A stretch of DNA of 64,000 bases, taken from NCBI GenBank assembly GCA_902465265.1, contig CABQMF010000004.1:1-64000 (forward strand), given 5' to 3'. The position numbers and the translations under genes were made by a program. This document shows, piece after piece, positions 7,325-16,002 of the stretch. Within the stretch, counting starts at the first letter, position 1, and each line of letters opens with the position of its first letter. The DNA is from an uncultured Collinsella sp. (GTDB taxonomy: Bacteria; Actinomycetota; Coriobacteriia; Coriobacteriales; Coriobacteriaceae). The notes under the pieces were generated by a model. That model had not been told where the DNA came from, searched no databases, and saw nothing but the letters and a program-made list of their open reading frames with translations.

Positions 7325-8164
7325 TTATGCCTCCTCGAGCTCGAGTCGGTTGTCGGCAATATCCTGGGCGGTTGCGCGGTAGAGCTCGTCGATAAAGGCG
7401 ACCTTAAAGCTTGCCGGGGCATCGGCGACGGCGGCGGCACGCGTGCCGGCAACGTTGTAGACCGCGGTGCCGCAGATGGCTGCCGTAAACGGATCGGTGA
7501 CGCAGGCGTACACGGCCAGCACGCCGCCCTGCGAGCAGCCGCAGCCGGTGATCTTTGACATGAGCGGGCTGCCGCCGTGGGACTTGGCCACCGTCGTGCC
7601 GTCGGTGATCAGGTCGACTTCGCCCGAGACCACTACGGCGCCGCCGGTGTAACGGGCGAGCGCCACGGCGGCATCGCGGGCGGCGTCGACCGTGTCGGTG
7701 GTATCGACACCGCGCACGCGGCTCAGATCAGCCGCCTCGCCCTCAAGACCCCACAGGCCGGCGAGCGCGATGATCTCGGAGGCGTTGCCGCGCACGATGG
7801 CGGGCTTGTACTGCTTGAGCTCGTTTACCAGCTGGGTGCGCAGGCTACCGATGCCCAGACCTACCGGATCGAGCACCCAGGGCTTGCCGGCGTCGTGTGC
7901 CGCCTTGGCCGCGCGGGGAATCGTCTGCTCGTAGATGGGGAAGAGCGTGCCCATGTTGAGATAGATGGCGCCGCCGCCGGCAACGAGCGCCTCGCCCTCG
8001 TCGGGCAGATAGACCATGGCGGCCGAACCGCCCACGGCGAGCTGCGCATTGGCGACAAAGTCGATCGTCACCGTGTTGGTGATGGAGCCGGCCATCGGAT
8101 TGGCGGCGCGAATCTCCTCCACGGCCTTGACCATATGTTGCTTAAGCTGTTCCGAATCAATCAC
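7325..8164 (-). CDS. thiM: Hydroxyethylthiazole kinase ThiM
   Basis: A 279-aa ribokinase-fold kinase that phosphorylates the thiazole alcohol salvaged from thiamine. Seen: PMAGSITNTVTIDFVAN at the N-terminus, WVLDPVGLG (substrate/phosphate strand), VRGNASEI, and the anion-hole motif TGCGCSQGGV near residue 204. In many ThiM proteins that motif is TGTGCxL; its Cys is preserved. The start is a GTG at 8164 preceded by AAGGAGG; the longer frame runs into the riboswitch and is excluded. It is the first gene after the TPP riboswitch and terminator. Confidence 0.92.
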   Translation of the reverse strand: MIDSEQLKQHMVKAVEEIRAANPMAGSITNTVTIDFVANAQLAVGGSAAMVYLPDEGEALVAGGGAIYLNMGTLFPIYEQTIPRAAKAAHDAGKPWVLDPVGLGIGSLRTQLVNELKQYKPAIVRGNASEIIALAGLWGLEGEAADLSRVRGVDTTDTVDAARDAAVALARYTGGAVVVSGEVDLITDGTTVAKSHGGSPLMSKITGCGCSQGGVLAVYACVTDPFTAAICGTAVYNVAGTRAAAVADAPASFKVAFIDELYRATAQDIADNRLELEEA

Positions 8165-8186
8165 TGCACATGCCTCCTTGGCATAG

Positions 8187-8216
8187 AAAAGGGGCGCTGT
8201 GCATAGACAGCGCCCC
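8187..8216 (-). terminator. Riboswitch-controlled intrinsic terminator
   Basis: A perfect 10-bp GC stem (GGGGCGCTGT / ACAGCGCCCC, loop CTATGC on the minus strand) is followed by TTTT. It lies between the TPP aptamer and the thiM start, where an expression-platform terminator is expected. Confidence 0.88.
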
Positions 8217-8221
8217 TGTAA

Positions 8222-8325
8222 AGGCGGCATGCTCCCTACGCCAGCATTAACTGACAGGTTCAAAGGATTGGGCCCCATGCCCTCTCAGCCTTGTGGTTTG
8301 CACCGCCGGCACTCCCGCATCGAAT
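8222..8325 (-). promoter_or_regulatory. TPP (THI element) riboswitch
   Basis: Read on the minus strand, the leader holds the conserved TPP aptamer pieces in order: GCGGGAGTGCC, GGCTGAGAGGG with the diagnostic CTGAGA, CCTTTGAACCTG and TTAATGCTGGCGTAGGGA. P1 is closed by ATGC/GCAT. It is followed by an intrinsic terminator and then thiM, so high TPP should stop transcription of the thiM operon. Confidence 0.95.
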
Positions 8326-8347
8326 CTGTTGTTCCCTATACTAACGC

Positions 8348-8382
8348 ACCTGTCAAAAAGGGACAGGTTTATTTTGGCAGGT
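8348..8382. repeat. REP-like hairpin sharing its core with 52590
   Basis: ACCTGTCAAAA and TTTTGGCAGGT flank GGGACAGGTTTA. On the opposite strand its centre is identical over 22 nt to the element at 52590-52623. It sits between the riboswitch leader and the HAD gene, which are divergently transcribed. Confidence 0.7.
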
Positions 8383-8419
8383 CGTTACAATAGGTAGGAC
8401 CGATACGAATGGGGACCTC

Positions 8420-9328
8420 ATGATCAAACTTGTGCTGACCGATATGGACGATACGCTGATTCCAGCCGGGCATGACGGCGTCAGCGACTACGCCATTGAG
8501 GGTATTCATGCCATGCAGGCGGCGGGTCTGCACTTTGGTCCGGTTTCGGGCCGTCAGCCGTCCGCGATGGGCTGGATGTTCAAAAATCGTTCCGAGTGTT
8601 TTTCGACTGGCGCGTTCTGTAACGGCCAGGTGATGTTTGTCGACGGCGAAGTGGTCGCCTCGCACGCAATCGACAACGATGCCCTGATGCGTTTGGCTGA
8701 CTATCTGGAGCAAGAGACCGACGATACATTTCTAAAAGTCTATAGCCTGGGCGATGACTTTTGGGGCAACGATGCCTACTGCGTGACGAGCGATCCCGAG
8801 CGCGTTCGTCGAGCCATGGGGTCGGGCGGCAACGCGTGGCTCAAAGGCGAAGAGGCCCCATGTCGTCCCGTCGTCGATGACGCGACGGTGTTTAAGGCGA
8901 ATATCTGGAGTGCCCGTTCGCGTGAGGAGCTCGCGGAGTTACGCGAGCGCGTTGCCGCTGAGGTTCCGGAGCTCTCGCTTGTGTTTCCTAATAACCGCGT
9001 GCGCCTGTTTGACATCCTTCCGGCTGGTTGGGACAAGGGCTGTGCTGCGCTGGAGCTGGCGCGCGCTTTGGGCATGACGCCCGACGAGGTGGCCGTATTT
9101 GGCGATTCCGATAACGATCTGCCCATGATCGATGCCGTTCCCAACTCCGTTGCAGTCGCTAATGCCAACGAGGTCGTCACAGCGGCGGCGCGCTGGCATA
9201 TCGGCGCTGCGGCAGATGATGCGGTCGCCGGGGCTCTGCATCAGATTGCCGCCTGCGCTGCGACGGGGGAAATGCCGCCGTTTATGCGCCTGCCGGGTAC
9301 TGCCGACGCGAATCTCACGAACAGCTAA
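8420..9328 (+). CDS. HAD-superfamily (Cof-type) hydrolase
   Basis: A 302-aa haloacid dehalogenase-fold phosphatase with a C2 cap, as in Cof/YidA sugar-phosphate phosphatases. Motif I is TDMDDTL with the nucleophile Asp (residues 7-13), motif II is VSGRQPS, motif III includes DKG after ILPAGW, and motif IV is FGDSDNDLPM. All catalytic residues appear intact, so it should be an active cytosolic Mg-dependent phosphatase of unknown substrate. It precedes the LysR gene by 10 bp and could be cotranscribed. Confidence 0.83.
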   Translation: MIKLVLTDMDDTLIPAGHDGVSDYAIEGIHAMQAAGLHFGPVSGRQPSAMGWMFKNRSECFSTGAFCNGQVMFVDGEVVASHAIDNDALMRLADYLEQETDDTFLKVYSLGDDFWGNDAYCVTSDPERVRRAMGSGGNAWLKGEEAPCRPVVDDATVFKANIWSARSREELAELRERVAAEVPELSLVFPNNRVRLFDILPAGWDKGCAALELARALGMTPDEVAVFGDSDNDLPMIDAVPNSVAVANANEVVTAAARWHIGAAADDAVAGALHQIAACAATGEMPPFMRLPGTADANLTNS

Positions 9329-9338
9329 GGAGACAGCC

Positions 9339-10235
9339 ATGAAGCTCCAGCAGCTCAGATATGTCGTCAAAGTTGCCGAATGCGGCAGCATTACCGAGGC
9401 CTCGCGCCGGCTCTTTGTATCGCAGCCTTCGATTACCGCGTCGATCCGCGATCTCGAAAACGAGATGGGTGTGCACATCTTTGAGCGCACCAACAAGGGT
9501 GTCATTGTGTCCGAGGAGGGCGAGACCTTCTTGGGCTACGCGCGCCAGGTGCTCGACCAGGCGGATCTGCTCGAAGGCAAGTACAAGGGCGCGTCCGAGC
9601 AGGTGCCGCACTTTAGTGTGAGCTGCCAGCATTATTCCTTTGCCGTTAATGCGTTTGTCGATGTGATCCGTGAGTTCGATGCCGCGCGCTACGACTTTAC
9701 CCTGCGCGAGGAGCAGACTCACGAGATTATCGAGGACGTCGCGCATATGAAAAGCGAACTGGGCATCCTGTACTTATCCGAGCATAACCGCGAGGTTATC
9801 GAGCGCATGCTCGCCGCCAACGAGCTCGTATTCGAGGGGCTCTTCTGCGCCGCGCCGCATGTCTTTGTATGCGCCGACCATCCACTGGCGGACCGCGCCA
9901 GCGTAACGCTCGAGGACTTGGAAGACTATCCGTTCCTGTCCTACGAGCAGGGCAGCTACAACTCGTTTTACTATTCCGAGGAACTGACCTCGACGTTTGA
10001 GCGTCGCAAGAATATCCGCGTACGCGACCGTGCGACGTTGTTCAACCTAGCTATGGGCCTCAACGGTTACACAGTGTGTTCGGGCGTGATCAGTCACGAA
10101 CTCAACGGCCCCGGCATTATCTCGATTCCGCTCGATGTGGACGAATACATGGAAATCGGCATTATCACGCGCAAAAATACGACGCTCACGCGCTATGGGC
10201 AGGCCTATATCGACGCGATTCGTCAGCATATCTAG
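9339..10235 (+). CDS. LysR-family transcriptional regulator
   Basis: A 298-aa LTTR. The N-terminal winged helix (MKLQQLRYVVKVAECGSITE ... SQPSITASIRDLENEMGVHIFERTNKGV, residues 1-60) is followed by a two-lobe PBP-like effector domain in which AAPHVFVCADHPLAD and ITRKNTTLT mark the usual strands. The start at 9339 follows AAGGAGACAGCC; the 69 upstream in-frame codons overlap the HAD gene and are excluded. A perfect palindrome with LysR-box spacing lies 47 bp downstream of its stop and upstream of the MetE-like gene, its most likely target. CysB/Cbl-type control of sulfur amino-acid metabolism is an inference. Confidence 0.85.
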   Translation: MKLQQLRYVVKVAECGSITEASRRLFVSQPSITASIRDLENEMGVHIFERTNKGVIVSEEGETFLGYARQVLDQADLLEGKYKGASEQVPHFSVSCQHYSFAVNAFVDVIREFDAARYDFTLREEQTHEIIEDVAHMKSELGILYLSEHNREVIERMLAANELVFEGLFCAAPHVFVCADHPLADRASVTLEDLEDYPFLSYEQGSYNSFYYSEELTSTFERRKNIRVRDRATLFNLAMGLNGYTVCSGVISHELNGPGIISIPLDVDEYMEIGIITRKNTTLTRYGQAYIDAIRQHI

Positions 10236-10281
10236 ACTGTTGCGTTCTGCACGGGTCAAATCTCTTTACGGCAGTCCAAAC

Positions 10282-10304
10282 TGATATAGGAATCATCTAT
10301 ATCA
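10282..10304. promoter_or_regulatory. Likely LysR box upstream of the MetE-like gene
   Basis: TGATATAG (10282-10289), 7 nt, then CTATATCA (10297-10304): a perfect 8-bp palindrome fitting the T-N11-A consensus of LysR regulators. A candidate -10 (TATAAA near 10310) follows. The site lies between the LysR gene and the MetE-like gene. Confidence 0.6.
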
Positions 10305-10390
10305 AACTGTTATAAACGTATATTTTACGATGGCCATATAAGCGCTCATACTCTGTCTCGGTAAAGCAACCAATGCAAAGGGAGATATCT

Positions 10391-11524
10391 ATGAGCACTT
10401 CGATTCAACCGAACGCGCCGTTTCGCGCCGATATCGTCGGCAGCTTTCTTCGTCCGCAGGCCGTGAAGGACGCCCGTGCCGCCTACGCCGCGGGCACGCT
10501 TGATGCCGAGGGGCTTAAGGCCGTCGAGGACGATGCCATTCGCGACTTGGTGTCTAAGCAAAAGGCCGCCGGCCTGCAGGTCATCACCGATGGCGAGTTT
10601 CGTCGCAGCTACTGGCACCTCGATTTTATGTGGGGCCTCAATGGCATTGAGCGCCGTACCTCGCGTACGGGTTATATGTTCCATGATGAGGAGACGACGG
10701 CCGATACCGCCGTGGTGACCGGCTCCATCAGCGGCGAGAACCACCCCTTTGTCGAGCACTTTAAGTTTGTCAAAGCGCTCGAGGGCGAGGGCCACGTTGC
10801 ACGCCAGACCATCCCGGCGCCGATTCAGACGTTCTCTGAGGTCACGCTCGATCGCTGCGACGGCCAGCAGGAGAGCCTGCGCGCTGTCTATAAGACCGAT
10901 GAGGAGCTTGCCGACGCCATTGCAGCCGCTTATCGCACGGTGATCGCCGACCTGTACGCTGCAGGCTGCCGCAACATCCAGTTTGATGACTGCACCTGGG
11001 GCATCTATTGCGATACCGACTTTGTGTCCAAGACCGGAATGAGCCCGGTTGATCTGCAAAAGGTAAGCGAGCTGGGTGTGGCGCTCAACAACGCCGCCAT
11101 CGAGGGCAAGCCCGATGACCTGATCATTAACACGCACGTGTGCCGCGGTAACTACCACTCTACCTATGCCTTCGAGGGCGGCTACGACCCCATCGCGCCG
11201 TACCTGTTCGCAAACGAGGATGTCGACGCATTTTACCTGGAGTTCGATACGCCGCGCGCCGGCGGTTTTGAGCCGCTGAAGTATGTTGCCCCCGGCAAGA
11301 AGGTCGTGCTGGGCTTGGTAACCACCAAGGCGGCAGAGCTCGAGAACGAGGATGTTATCGTCGAGCGCATCCGTGAAGCCGCAAAGTACGTGCCGCTCGA
11401 GAACCTGTATCTGTCGCCCCAGTGCGGCTTTGCCAGCTGCGAGATTGGCAACAAGCTGACCGAGGACGAGCAATGGGCAAAGATCGCGCTGGTCAAGCGC
11501 GTTGCCGAGCGCGTTTGGAAATAA
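10391..11524 (+). CDS. MetE-like (YxjG/YxjH-type) cobalamin-independent methyltransferase
   Basis: A 377-aa protein matching only the C-terminal catalytic barrel of MetE, like YxjG/YxjH. The zinc ligands are present: HVC in INTHVCRGN near residue 238, E in YLEFD, and C in SPQCGF near 341. The N-terminal domain of full MetE (about 750 aa) is absent, as usual for this subfamily. It probably transfers a methyl group to homocysteine, although the methyl donor in this subfamily is uncertain. GGGAG precedes the ATG at 10391. The LysR gene and box upstream suggest regulated methionine supply. Confidence 0.83.
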   Translation: MSTSIQPNAPFRADIVGSFLRPQAVKDARAAYAAGTLDAEGLKAVEDDAIRDLVSKQKAAGLQVITDGEFRRSYWHLDFMWGLNGIERRTSRTGYMFHDEETTADTAVVTGSISGENHPFVEHFKFVKALEGEGHVARQTIPAPIQTFSEVTLDRCDGQQESLRAVYKTDEELADAIAAAYRTVIADLYAAGCRNIQFDDCTWGIYCDTDFVSKTGMSPVDLQKVSELGVALNNAAIEGKPDDLIINTHVCRGNYHSTYAFEGGYDPIAPYLFANEDVDAFYLEFDTPRAGGFEPLKYVAPGKKVVLGLVTTKAAELENEDVIVERIREAAKYVPLENLYLSPQCGFASCEIGNKLTEDEQWAKIALVKRVAERVWK

Positions 11525-11646
11525 CGGTAACGTTCGCAGGTGGCGGCGCGTGCGAGACATGGCGTATCGCGTACAATGGTTCGGATCGTATCGTTCGGGC
11601 AGGTTATCCGATATGCCCGATCACCCTTCCATTCGAAAGGACATCC

Positions 11647-12981
11647 ATGTCCCAGTCTTCGACGCCCGCCGTCACCGATGCCATCTACGACGCATCGTCG
11701 CTCGGCCGCCCGCGCATGTTGTTGCTCGGCCTACAGCACATGTTTGCCATGTTTGGTGCCACGGTGCTGGTGCCCGTGCTCACCGGTCTCTCGGTTTCGG
11801 CAACGCTTTTGTTTGCCGGCTTGGGCACGCTGCTGTTCCACTTCCTGTCGCGCGGTAAGGTGCCGGCATTCTTAGGCTCATCGTTTGCCTTTATTGCCGG
11901 TTATGCCGCCATCGCGCCCAACGGCGAGGCCGAGCTTTTGCCTTACGCCTGCCTGGGCGTTGCCTGCGCCGGTCTACTCTATCCGGTACTTGCGGCACTC
12001 TTCCGCGCGTTTGGCGCCAAGCGCGTCATGCGCTTCTTTCCGCCGGTGGTGACGGGCCCCATCGTCATTTCGATCGGTCTGATCCTGGCAAGCTCCGCCA
12101 TTGCTAACTGCCAGACCAATTGGCTCGTCGCCGTTATCGCCGTGGCAGTGATCGTCATCTGCAACATCTGGGGCCGCGGCATGGTCAAGATCGTGCCGAT
12201 TTTGCTGGGCGTTGCGGTGAGCTATGCCGTTGCGACTGCGCTGGGCGAGGTCGACTTTACTGGCGTCGCAGCCGCTCCCTGGGTTGGTTTGCCCGTCGAG
12301 TGGGACAACACCGTCTTTGCGCTCTTTGGCCCGCAGTTCGATAGCGGCCTTGCCACGACGGCTATCATCACCATCATGCCGTTGGCCTTTGCAACCATGA
12401 TCGAGCATATCGGTGATATCTCCGCTATTGGCTCCACCTGTAAGCGCAACTACATCGCCGATCCCGGCTTGCATCGCACACTGCTCGGCGATGGACTCGC
12501 CACGATTCTGGCTTCGCTCTTTGGCGCTCCGGCCAACACCACGTATGGCGAGAACACCGGCGTGCTTGCCCTGACGCGTGTGTTTGACCCGCGCGTGATT
12601 CGCATTGCCGCGTGCTGCGCTATCGTGCTTTCGTTCTGCCCCAAGTTCGCTGCCGTGATTGCCGCCATGCCGGCGTGTGTAATCGGCGGCGTGTCGCTTG
12701 TGCTCTACGGCATGATCAGTGCCGTAGGCGTGCGCAACCTCATTGAGAACCAGGTCGATTTCCAGAACAACCGCAATGTGCTGGTGGCCGCGCTGGTGCT
12801 CGTGCTCTCGCTCGGCATCGCGTACAGCACCGCCGGTGCCATCGTGTTGGAGCTGGGCGGCGTGACGATTTCGCTTTCCGGTCTTGCCGTGGGCTCGCTG
12901 GTGGGTATCGTGCTCAACGCCATTCTGCCGGGTAATGACTTTGAGTTTGATGTCTCCGAGCTTGAGGAGGCTGCTGAGTAG
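11647..12981 (+). CDS. NCS2-family uracil/xanthine permease
   Basis: A 444-aa membrane protein of the nucleobase:cation symporter-2 family, most like UraA. About 14 hydrophobic segments are visible; family signatures include LLLGLQHMFAMFGATVLVPVLTGL at the N-terminus, PAFLGSSFAFI (half-helix in TM3), the substrate-contacting EHIGDIS (Glu of TM8), and NTTYGENTG in TM10. It should import uracil with protons. The start at 11647 has GAAAGGA upstream, and the 75 extra in-frame codons lie over the preceding gene. A terminator follows. Confidence 0.87.
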   Translation: MSQSSTPAVTDAIYDASSLGRPRMLLLGLQHMFAMFGATVLVPVLTGLSVSATLLFAGLGTLLFHFLSRGKVPAFLGSSFAFIAGYAAIAPNGEAELLPYACLGVACAGLLYPVLAALFRAFGAKRVMRFFPPVVTGPIVISIGLILASSAIANCQTNWLVAVIAVAVIVICNIWGRGMVKIVPILLGVAVSYAVATALGEVDFTGVAAAPWVGLPVEWDNTVFALFGPQFDSGLATTAIITIMPLAFATMIEHIGDISAIGSTCKRNYIADPGLHRTLLGDGLATILASLFGAPANTTYGENTGVLALTRVFDPRVIRIAACCAIVLSFCPKFAAVIAAMPACVIGGVSLVLYGMISAVGVRNLIENQVDFQNNRNVLVAALVLVLSLGIAYSTAGAIVLELGGVTISLSGLAVGSLVGIVLNAILPGNDFEFDVSELEEAAE

Positions 12982-13006
12982 CAGCTGCGTTCAGCTAAAA
13001 CAAGAT

Positions 13007-13044
13007 ATGGTGCCCATGCGTATATGCGCGTGGGCACCATTTTT
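13007..13044. terminator. Bidirectional intrinsic terminator
   Basis: ATGGTGCCCA (13007-13016) and TGGGCACCAT (13031-13040) form a perfect stem, with TTTT after it on the plus strand and a T-rich run (from AAAA near 12997) on the minus strand. It separates the convergent permease and esterase genes and overlaps the esterase stop. Confidence 0.85.
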
Positions 13045-13708
13045 AATGCGTCAGTATCCAGTGGATGCCGCGGGCCATGCGCAAGTCGGGTTGGGTAAAG
13101 TGATTGCCGGGGTTGAGCTCCAGCGTTGTTGGAATGCCGCGCTCGACGAGCAATGCCTCCATCGCGCGTGTGTCGTCGAGTACATGACGCATCATGCGGT
13201 TGGGCGTCTTGGTTTCCTTTTTGCCGAGTGACAGATAGACGGCTTGCGGGCTGCCGGCAAAAGGGGCCGTGCTGGCACGGTCGACAAAGTCGGGAAACCA
13301 TAGCGACCCCGATGCGCTCGCGGCGCGGTCAAAGGCGTCGGTTTGCCAGAGGGACCAGAGTGCGAAGAGGCCCGCGAGCGAGTAACCAGCAATGCCGCGC
13401 CAGGTGGGCGGCTGAGGAAGCGACGACTCGACCTGGGGGATTATCTGATTCAGCAGCTCATCAAGAAAATCGGCAGCTTGGCCGCCGAAAGGCTCGGCAT
13501 CGCGTACGGTCCCGTCGCATGCCCAGGGGCTCAGCTCGCGATTCCAATCGAGCCCGCCAATGGTGACGAGGGCGAATGGCGGACAGTCGAGCTCTCGGCA
13601 ACACTTATAAACCTCGCTGCCGTCGCCCACGACCACAGGAAGGTAGATGACAGGCGCGCTTTCCGTATGATTCGAATAAACGGTTATCTGCTTTTGATGC
13701 GCTTCCAT
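13043..13708 (-). CDS. Alpha/beta-hydrolase, putative esterase
   Basis: A 221-aa protein of the putative esterase family (PF00756-like; IroE/Fes and esterase D relatives). The nucleophile elbow is GYSLAGL (Ser about residue 109), and a C-terminal His in NPGNHFTQPDL completes the triad with a probable Asp/Glu in between. No signal peptide is present, so it is cytosolic. IroE-type siderophore hydrolases share this shape, but no siderophore genes are near, so the substrate is unknown. It ends within the shared terminator. Confidence 0.72.
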   Translation of the reverse strand: MEAHQKQITVYSNHTESAPVIYLPVVVGDGSEVYKCCRELDCPPFALVTIGGLDWNRELSPWACDGTVRDAEPFGGQAADFLDELLNQIIPQVESSLPQPPTWRGIAGYSLAGLFALWSLWQTDAFDRAASASGSLWFPDFVDRASTAPFAGSPQAVYLSLGKKETKTPNRMMRHVLDDTRAMEALLVERGIPTTLELNPGNHFTQPDLRMARGIHWILTH

Positions 13709-13818
13709 GACGGGCTTCTCTCAGTGTTGTGATATCGGCAGCCCCAATTGTCGCACGCCAGCGTATGCCGGTTGGGCTAGACCAAAGACAATCTCGTGCA
13801 TCCCCTGCGGACTCATAT

Positions 13819-13858
13819 GGAAAACGCCACCGCCGGAGGGGAGCTCGGCGGTGGCGTT
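13819..13858 (-). terminator. Intrinsic terminator after surface protein 1
   Basis: AACGCCACCGCCG (13823-13835) pairs perfectly with CGGCGGTGGCGTT (13846-13858); on the minus strand TTTT follows. The same terminator, including its loop, recurs at 15906-15944 after the paralogue. Confidence 0.85.
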
Positions 13859-13915
13859 GTTAAACGGTGCTGGGGCTCGGGGCCTTCGCGGGAGCTGCCA
13901 TGTGCGCAGAGGCGT

Positions 13916-15700
13916 CTAAGAACGCTTACGGCTCGCCATGGTGCCTGCGGCGATAACGGCTGTTCCCGCAAGGACGGTTGCCACGATGGCCGCACTCGAG
14001 GTGTCGCCGGTTGCCGCGAGCACGCCGGTAGTCTTGGCTTTCGTGGTTGAAGCCGCAACGGCCTTGGTCGGCTTTGAGCCCTCAGGCTTGGGGTTCTGCT
14101 TGGACTCCGCGGGCTTGCTTTCTGCGGGCTTGGTCTCGTCGGGCTTGGGGTCTTCCGGCTTGGCTACCTCGGGAGGTGCGATGGTCGTACTTTTGGCGAC
14201 TGCTTTGATATAGAGGGAGTCGACCGTGGCGTCGCCCGTGCCGATGGCTTGGCCTGCCTCGTAGATGCCGTCACGGAGCTTGCGATAGTCAATGACCTTG
14301 CCGCCTTCGGGCGTCTGGATGGCGGCGTTCTCAATCTTGATGGTGCCGATTGTCTTGCCGTCAGCGCTCATGGCACGGGCAAAGATTGCCGCTGTATCTC
14401 CTTCGGCCGTTACCTTGCTGCGGATGATCGAGATGACTGCGGGTGTGACGCCCTCGCTGGTCTGGGCGATGATGCCGATGTTCTCGCCTTGGGGTTCGCG
14501 CCTCGTCTCGCCATCTTGGTTTTCGCTGTAGGGGATGGGGCCGTCGCCGTTCTCGACATAGCGGGCTATGGCCTTGACAACGGAGTCGCTGATGTAGATG
14601 TGGCCGCCCTTCTCGTTGGGTCGATCGTTTCTGGTGGAGAATGTAGCCGAAACCTCGCCTTCCGCAAACGCGTCCACGGTGGAGCCGTTCTTGACGACGA
14701 TGTCGTCCTGGTAGGTGAAGAGGGCGTTGGCGCCACCGTATCTGCCTTTACTTGCACGGACCGTCACGTTTGCATGATCGAGGGTGATGCCCTTGTGGGC
14801 ATAGACGCCATATTCAACACCGTTTACGTTGAGGGGGGCGTTTGTGGCTGCGAGGCTGCCCTTGGCCTCGACGGCAGCGTCTTTCTCGGAGCTTGCCTTG
14901 ACCTGGCTGCCGTCCGAGATGTTGATATTGCCGCCGCTCCAAAGGGCCTCACCATCGGCTGAGCTTGCCTCGACCGTCCCGCCACCCTTGATGGTGAGGT
15001 TCTTGTCGGCTCCAATGCCCTTGTCCTTGGTAGCCCTGGCGGTGACGGCTCCGCTGTCGTCAATCGTGATATTGCCGTTTGCCCTGATGCCATCCGATGC
15101 ACCCGTGGCGTTGACGTTGCCCGAACCTTTGATAGCGAGATCACCTCCGGCATTGATGGCATCAAACCCAGTGCTCGTGGCGTTGACGGATCCGGCTCCG
15201 TCGATGTTGATATTACCCGTGGAGAGGATAGCGTCCTCAGTAGATGTCACGCTGAGCGTGCCGCCCTCGTCGCCTTGGATATTGAGCTCGGCATTCTCGT
15301 TAGTGCCATGAGAAACGTTGATGCTTTCGATCCATTCGGCAGTGACGATGTTGGTTCCCGAGTAATTCACGTTGAGCTTGCCTGCGGCCTGGATCTCGCC
15401 GCCGTTATAGTTGTTGAGCTTCAAGTCGTCGGCGCCGTCCCACGACCAGGTACCGGCCTCGTCGCTCGCCGCGGTGTTGTACTTGTTGCCGCCGACCTTG
15501 ACCCATTCCGCTGCGAGCGAGACGCTCGGCATGAGCAGCGAGCTCACCGTGAGCGCGCACACGGCGCCCGCGACGATGCGGCGCGTCACGCGGCGCCAGC
15601 TGCCGTGCGCGAGTCCTATGCGACGGCGAACGTCGGGTTCGGCAACATGGGTTCCGGCGGTAGTGTCATTGCGTTTGGGGGTCGTGAACAAGGCTGCCAT
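13916..15700 (-). CDS. Cell-wall-anchored beta-helix surface protein 1 (Cthe_2159-like)
   Basis: A 594-aa exported protein. A long charged N-terminus (with RRRIGLAHGSWRRVTRRIV) precedes a hydrophobic segment (VAGAVCALTVSSLLMPSVSL) and likely cleavage after SLAA. The body holds repeated strands such as GNINIDGAGSVNATSTG and LTIKGGGTVEAS, about 20-25 residues apart, as in polysaccharide-binding right-handed beta-helices of the Cthe_2159 type. A Pro/Lys/Glu-rich stalk (PKPDETKPAESKPAESK) leads to LAATGD, a hydrophobic helix and RKRS: an LPxTG-like sorting signal. The start at 15700 has GGGAG upstream. Probably a sortase-anchored adhesin or glycan-binding protein; partner of the paralogue at 16003. 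Confidence 0.8.
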   Translation of the reverse strand: MAALFTTPKRNDTTAGTHVAEPDVRRRIGLAHGSWRRVTRRIVAGAVCALTVSSLLMPSVSLAAEWVKVGGNKYNTAASDEAGTWSWDGADDLKLNNYNGGEIQAAGKLNVNYSGTNIVTAEWIESINVSHGTNENAELNIQGDEGGTLSVTSTEDAILSTGNINIDGAGSVNATSTGFDAINAGGDLAIKGSGNVNATGASDGIRANGNITIDDSGAVTARATKDKGIGADKNLTIKGGGTVEASSADGEALWSGGNINISDGSQVKASSEKDAAVEAKGSLAATNAPLNVNGVEYGVYAHKGITLDHANVTVRASKGRYGGANALFTYQDDIVVKNGSTVDAFAEGEVSATFSTRNDRPNEKGGHIYISDSVVKAIARYVENGDGPIPYSENQDGETRREPQGENIGIIAQTSEGVTPAVISIIRSKVTAEGDTAAIFARAMSADGKTIGTIKIENAAIQTPEGGKVIDYRKLRDGIYEAGQAIGTGDATVDSLYIKAVAKSTTIAPPEVAKPEDPKPDETKPAESKPAESKQNPKPEGSKPTKAVAASTTKAKTTGVLAATGDTSSAAIVATVLAGTAVIAAGTMASRKRS

Positions 15701-16002
15701 GGTTGCTCCCGTTCTCATAGGGCCTATACGACTAGATTCAGCGTATCTGCTGGATGTTGCCGGCGGTAGTGCCGTTCGGAGGGTAAAATGTCCAAAATCC
15801 GGAAGAGGAATAAGCTGCGCGCCTACGCGTTGTCGGGCATTAATCACAAAGCGCGGAGCCGCTTGTTGCGACTCCGCTCGCGTGTGCGCCATACGAGTGC
15901 AAACAGGAAACGCCACCGCCGGAGGGGAGCTCGGCGGTGGCGTTGCTAAACGGTGCGCGGACTAGGCGGCTTTAAAAGTGTCGGTTCGTGTATGAAGAGC
16001 GT
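15701..16002. other. Duplicated intergenic spacer between the surface protein genes
   Basis: These 302 bp hold the upstream region of surface protein 1 and the downstream region of surface protein 2. Positions 15765-15810 (GCCGGCGGTAGTGCCGTT followed by a TGTCCAAAA box) closely match 17855-17895 upstream of the paralogue, so promoters were duplicated with the genes. A hairpin at 15853-15877 is a degenerate copy of the azgA terminator at 17937, marking the far edge of the duplicated unit. No gene is seen. Confidence 0.7.
15906..15944 (-). terminator. Intrinsic terminator after surface protein 2
   Basis: The 13-bp stem and its loop match the terminator at 13819-13858; here the stem arms are 15909-15921 and 15932-15944. 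It follows the stop of the upstream paralogue at 16003. Confidence 0.82.

Noticed and set aside
13007..13044. A riboswitch between the permease and esterase genes
   Set aside because: The structure is a simple hairpin with T runs on both sides between convergent genes, so a terminator explains it.
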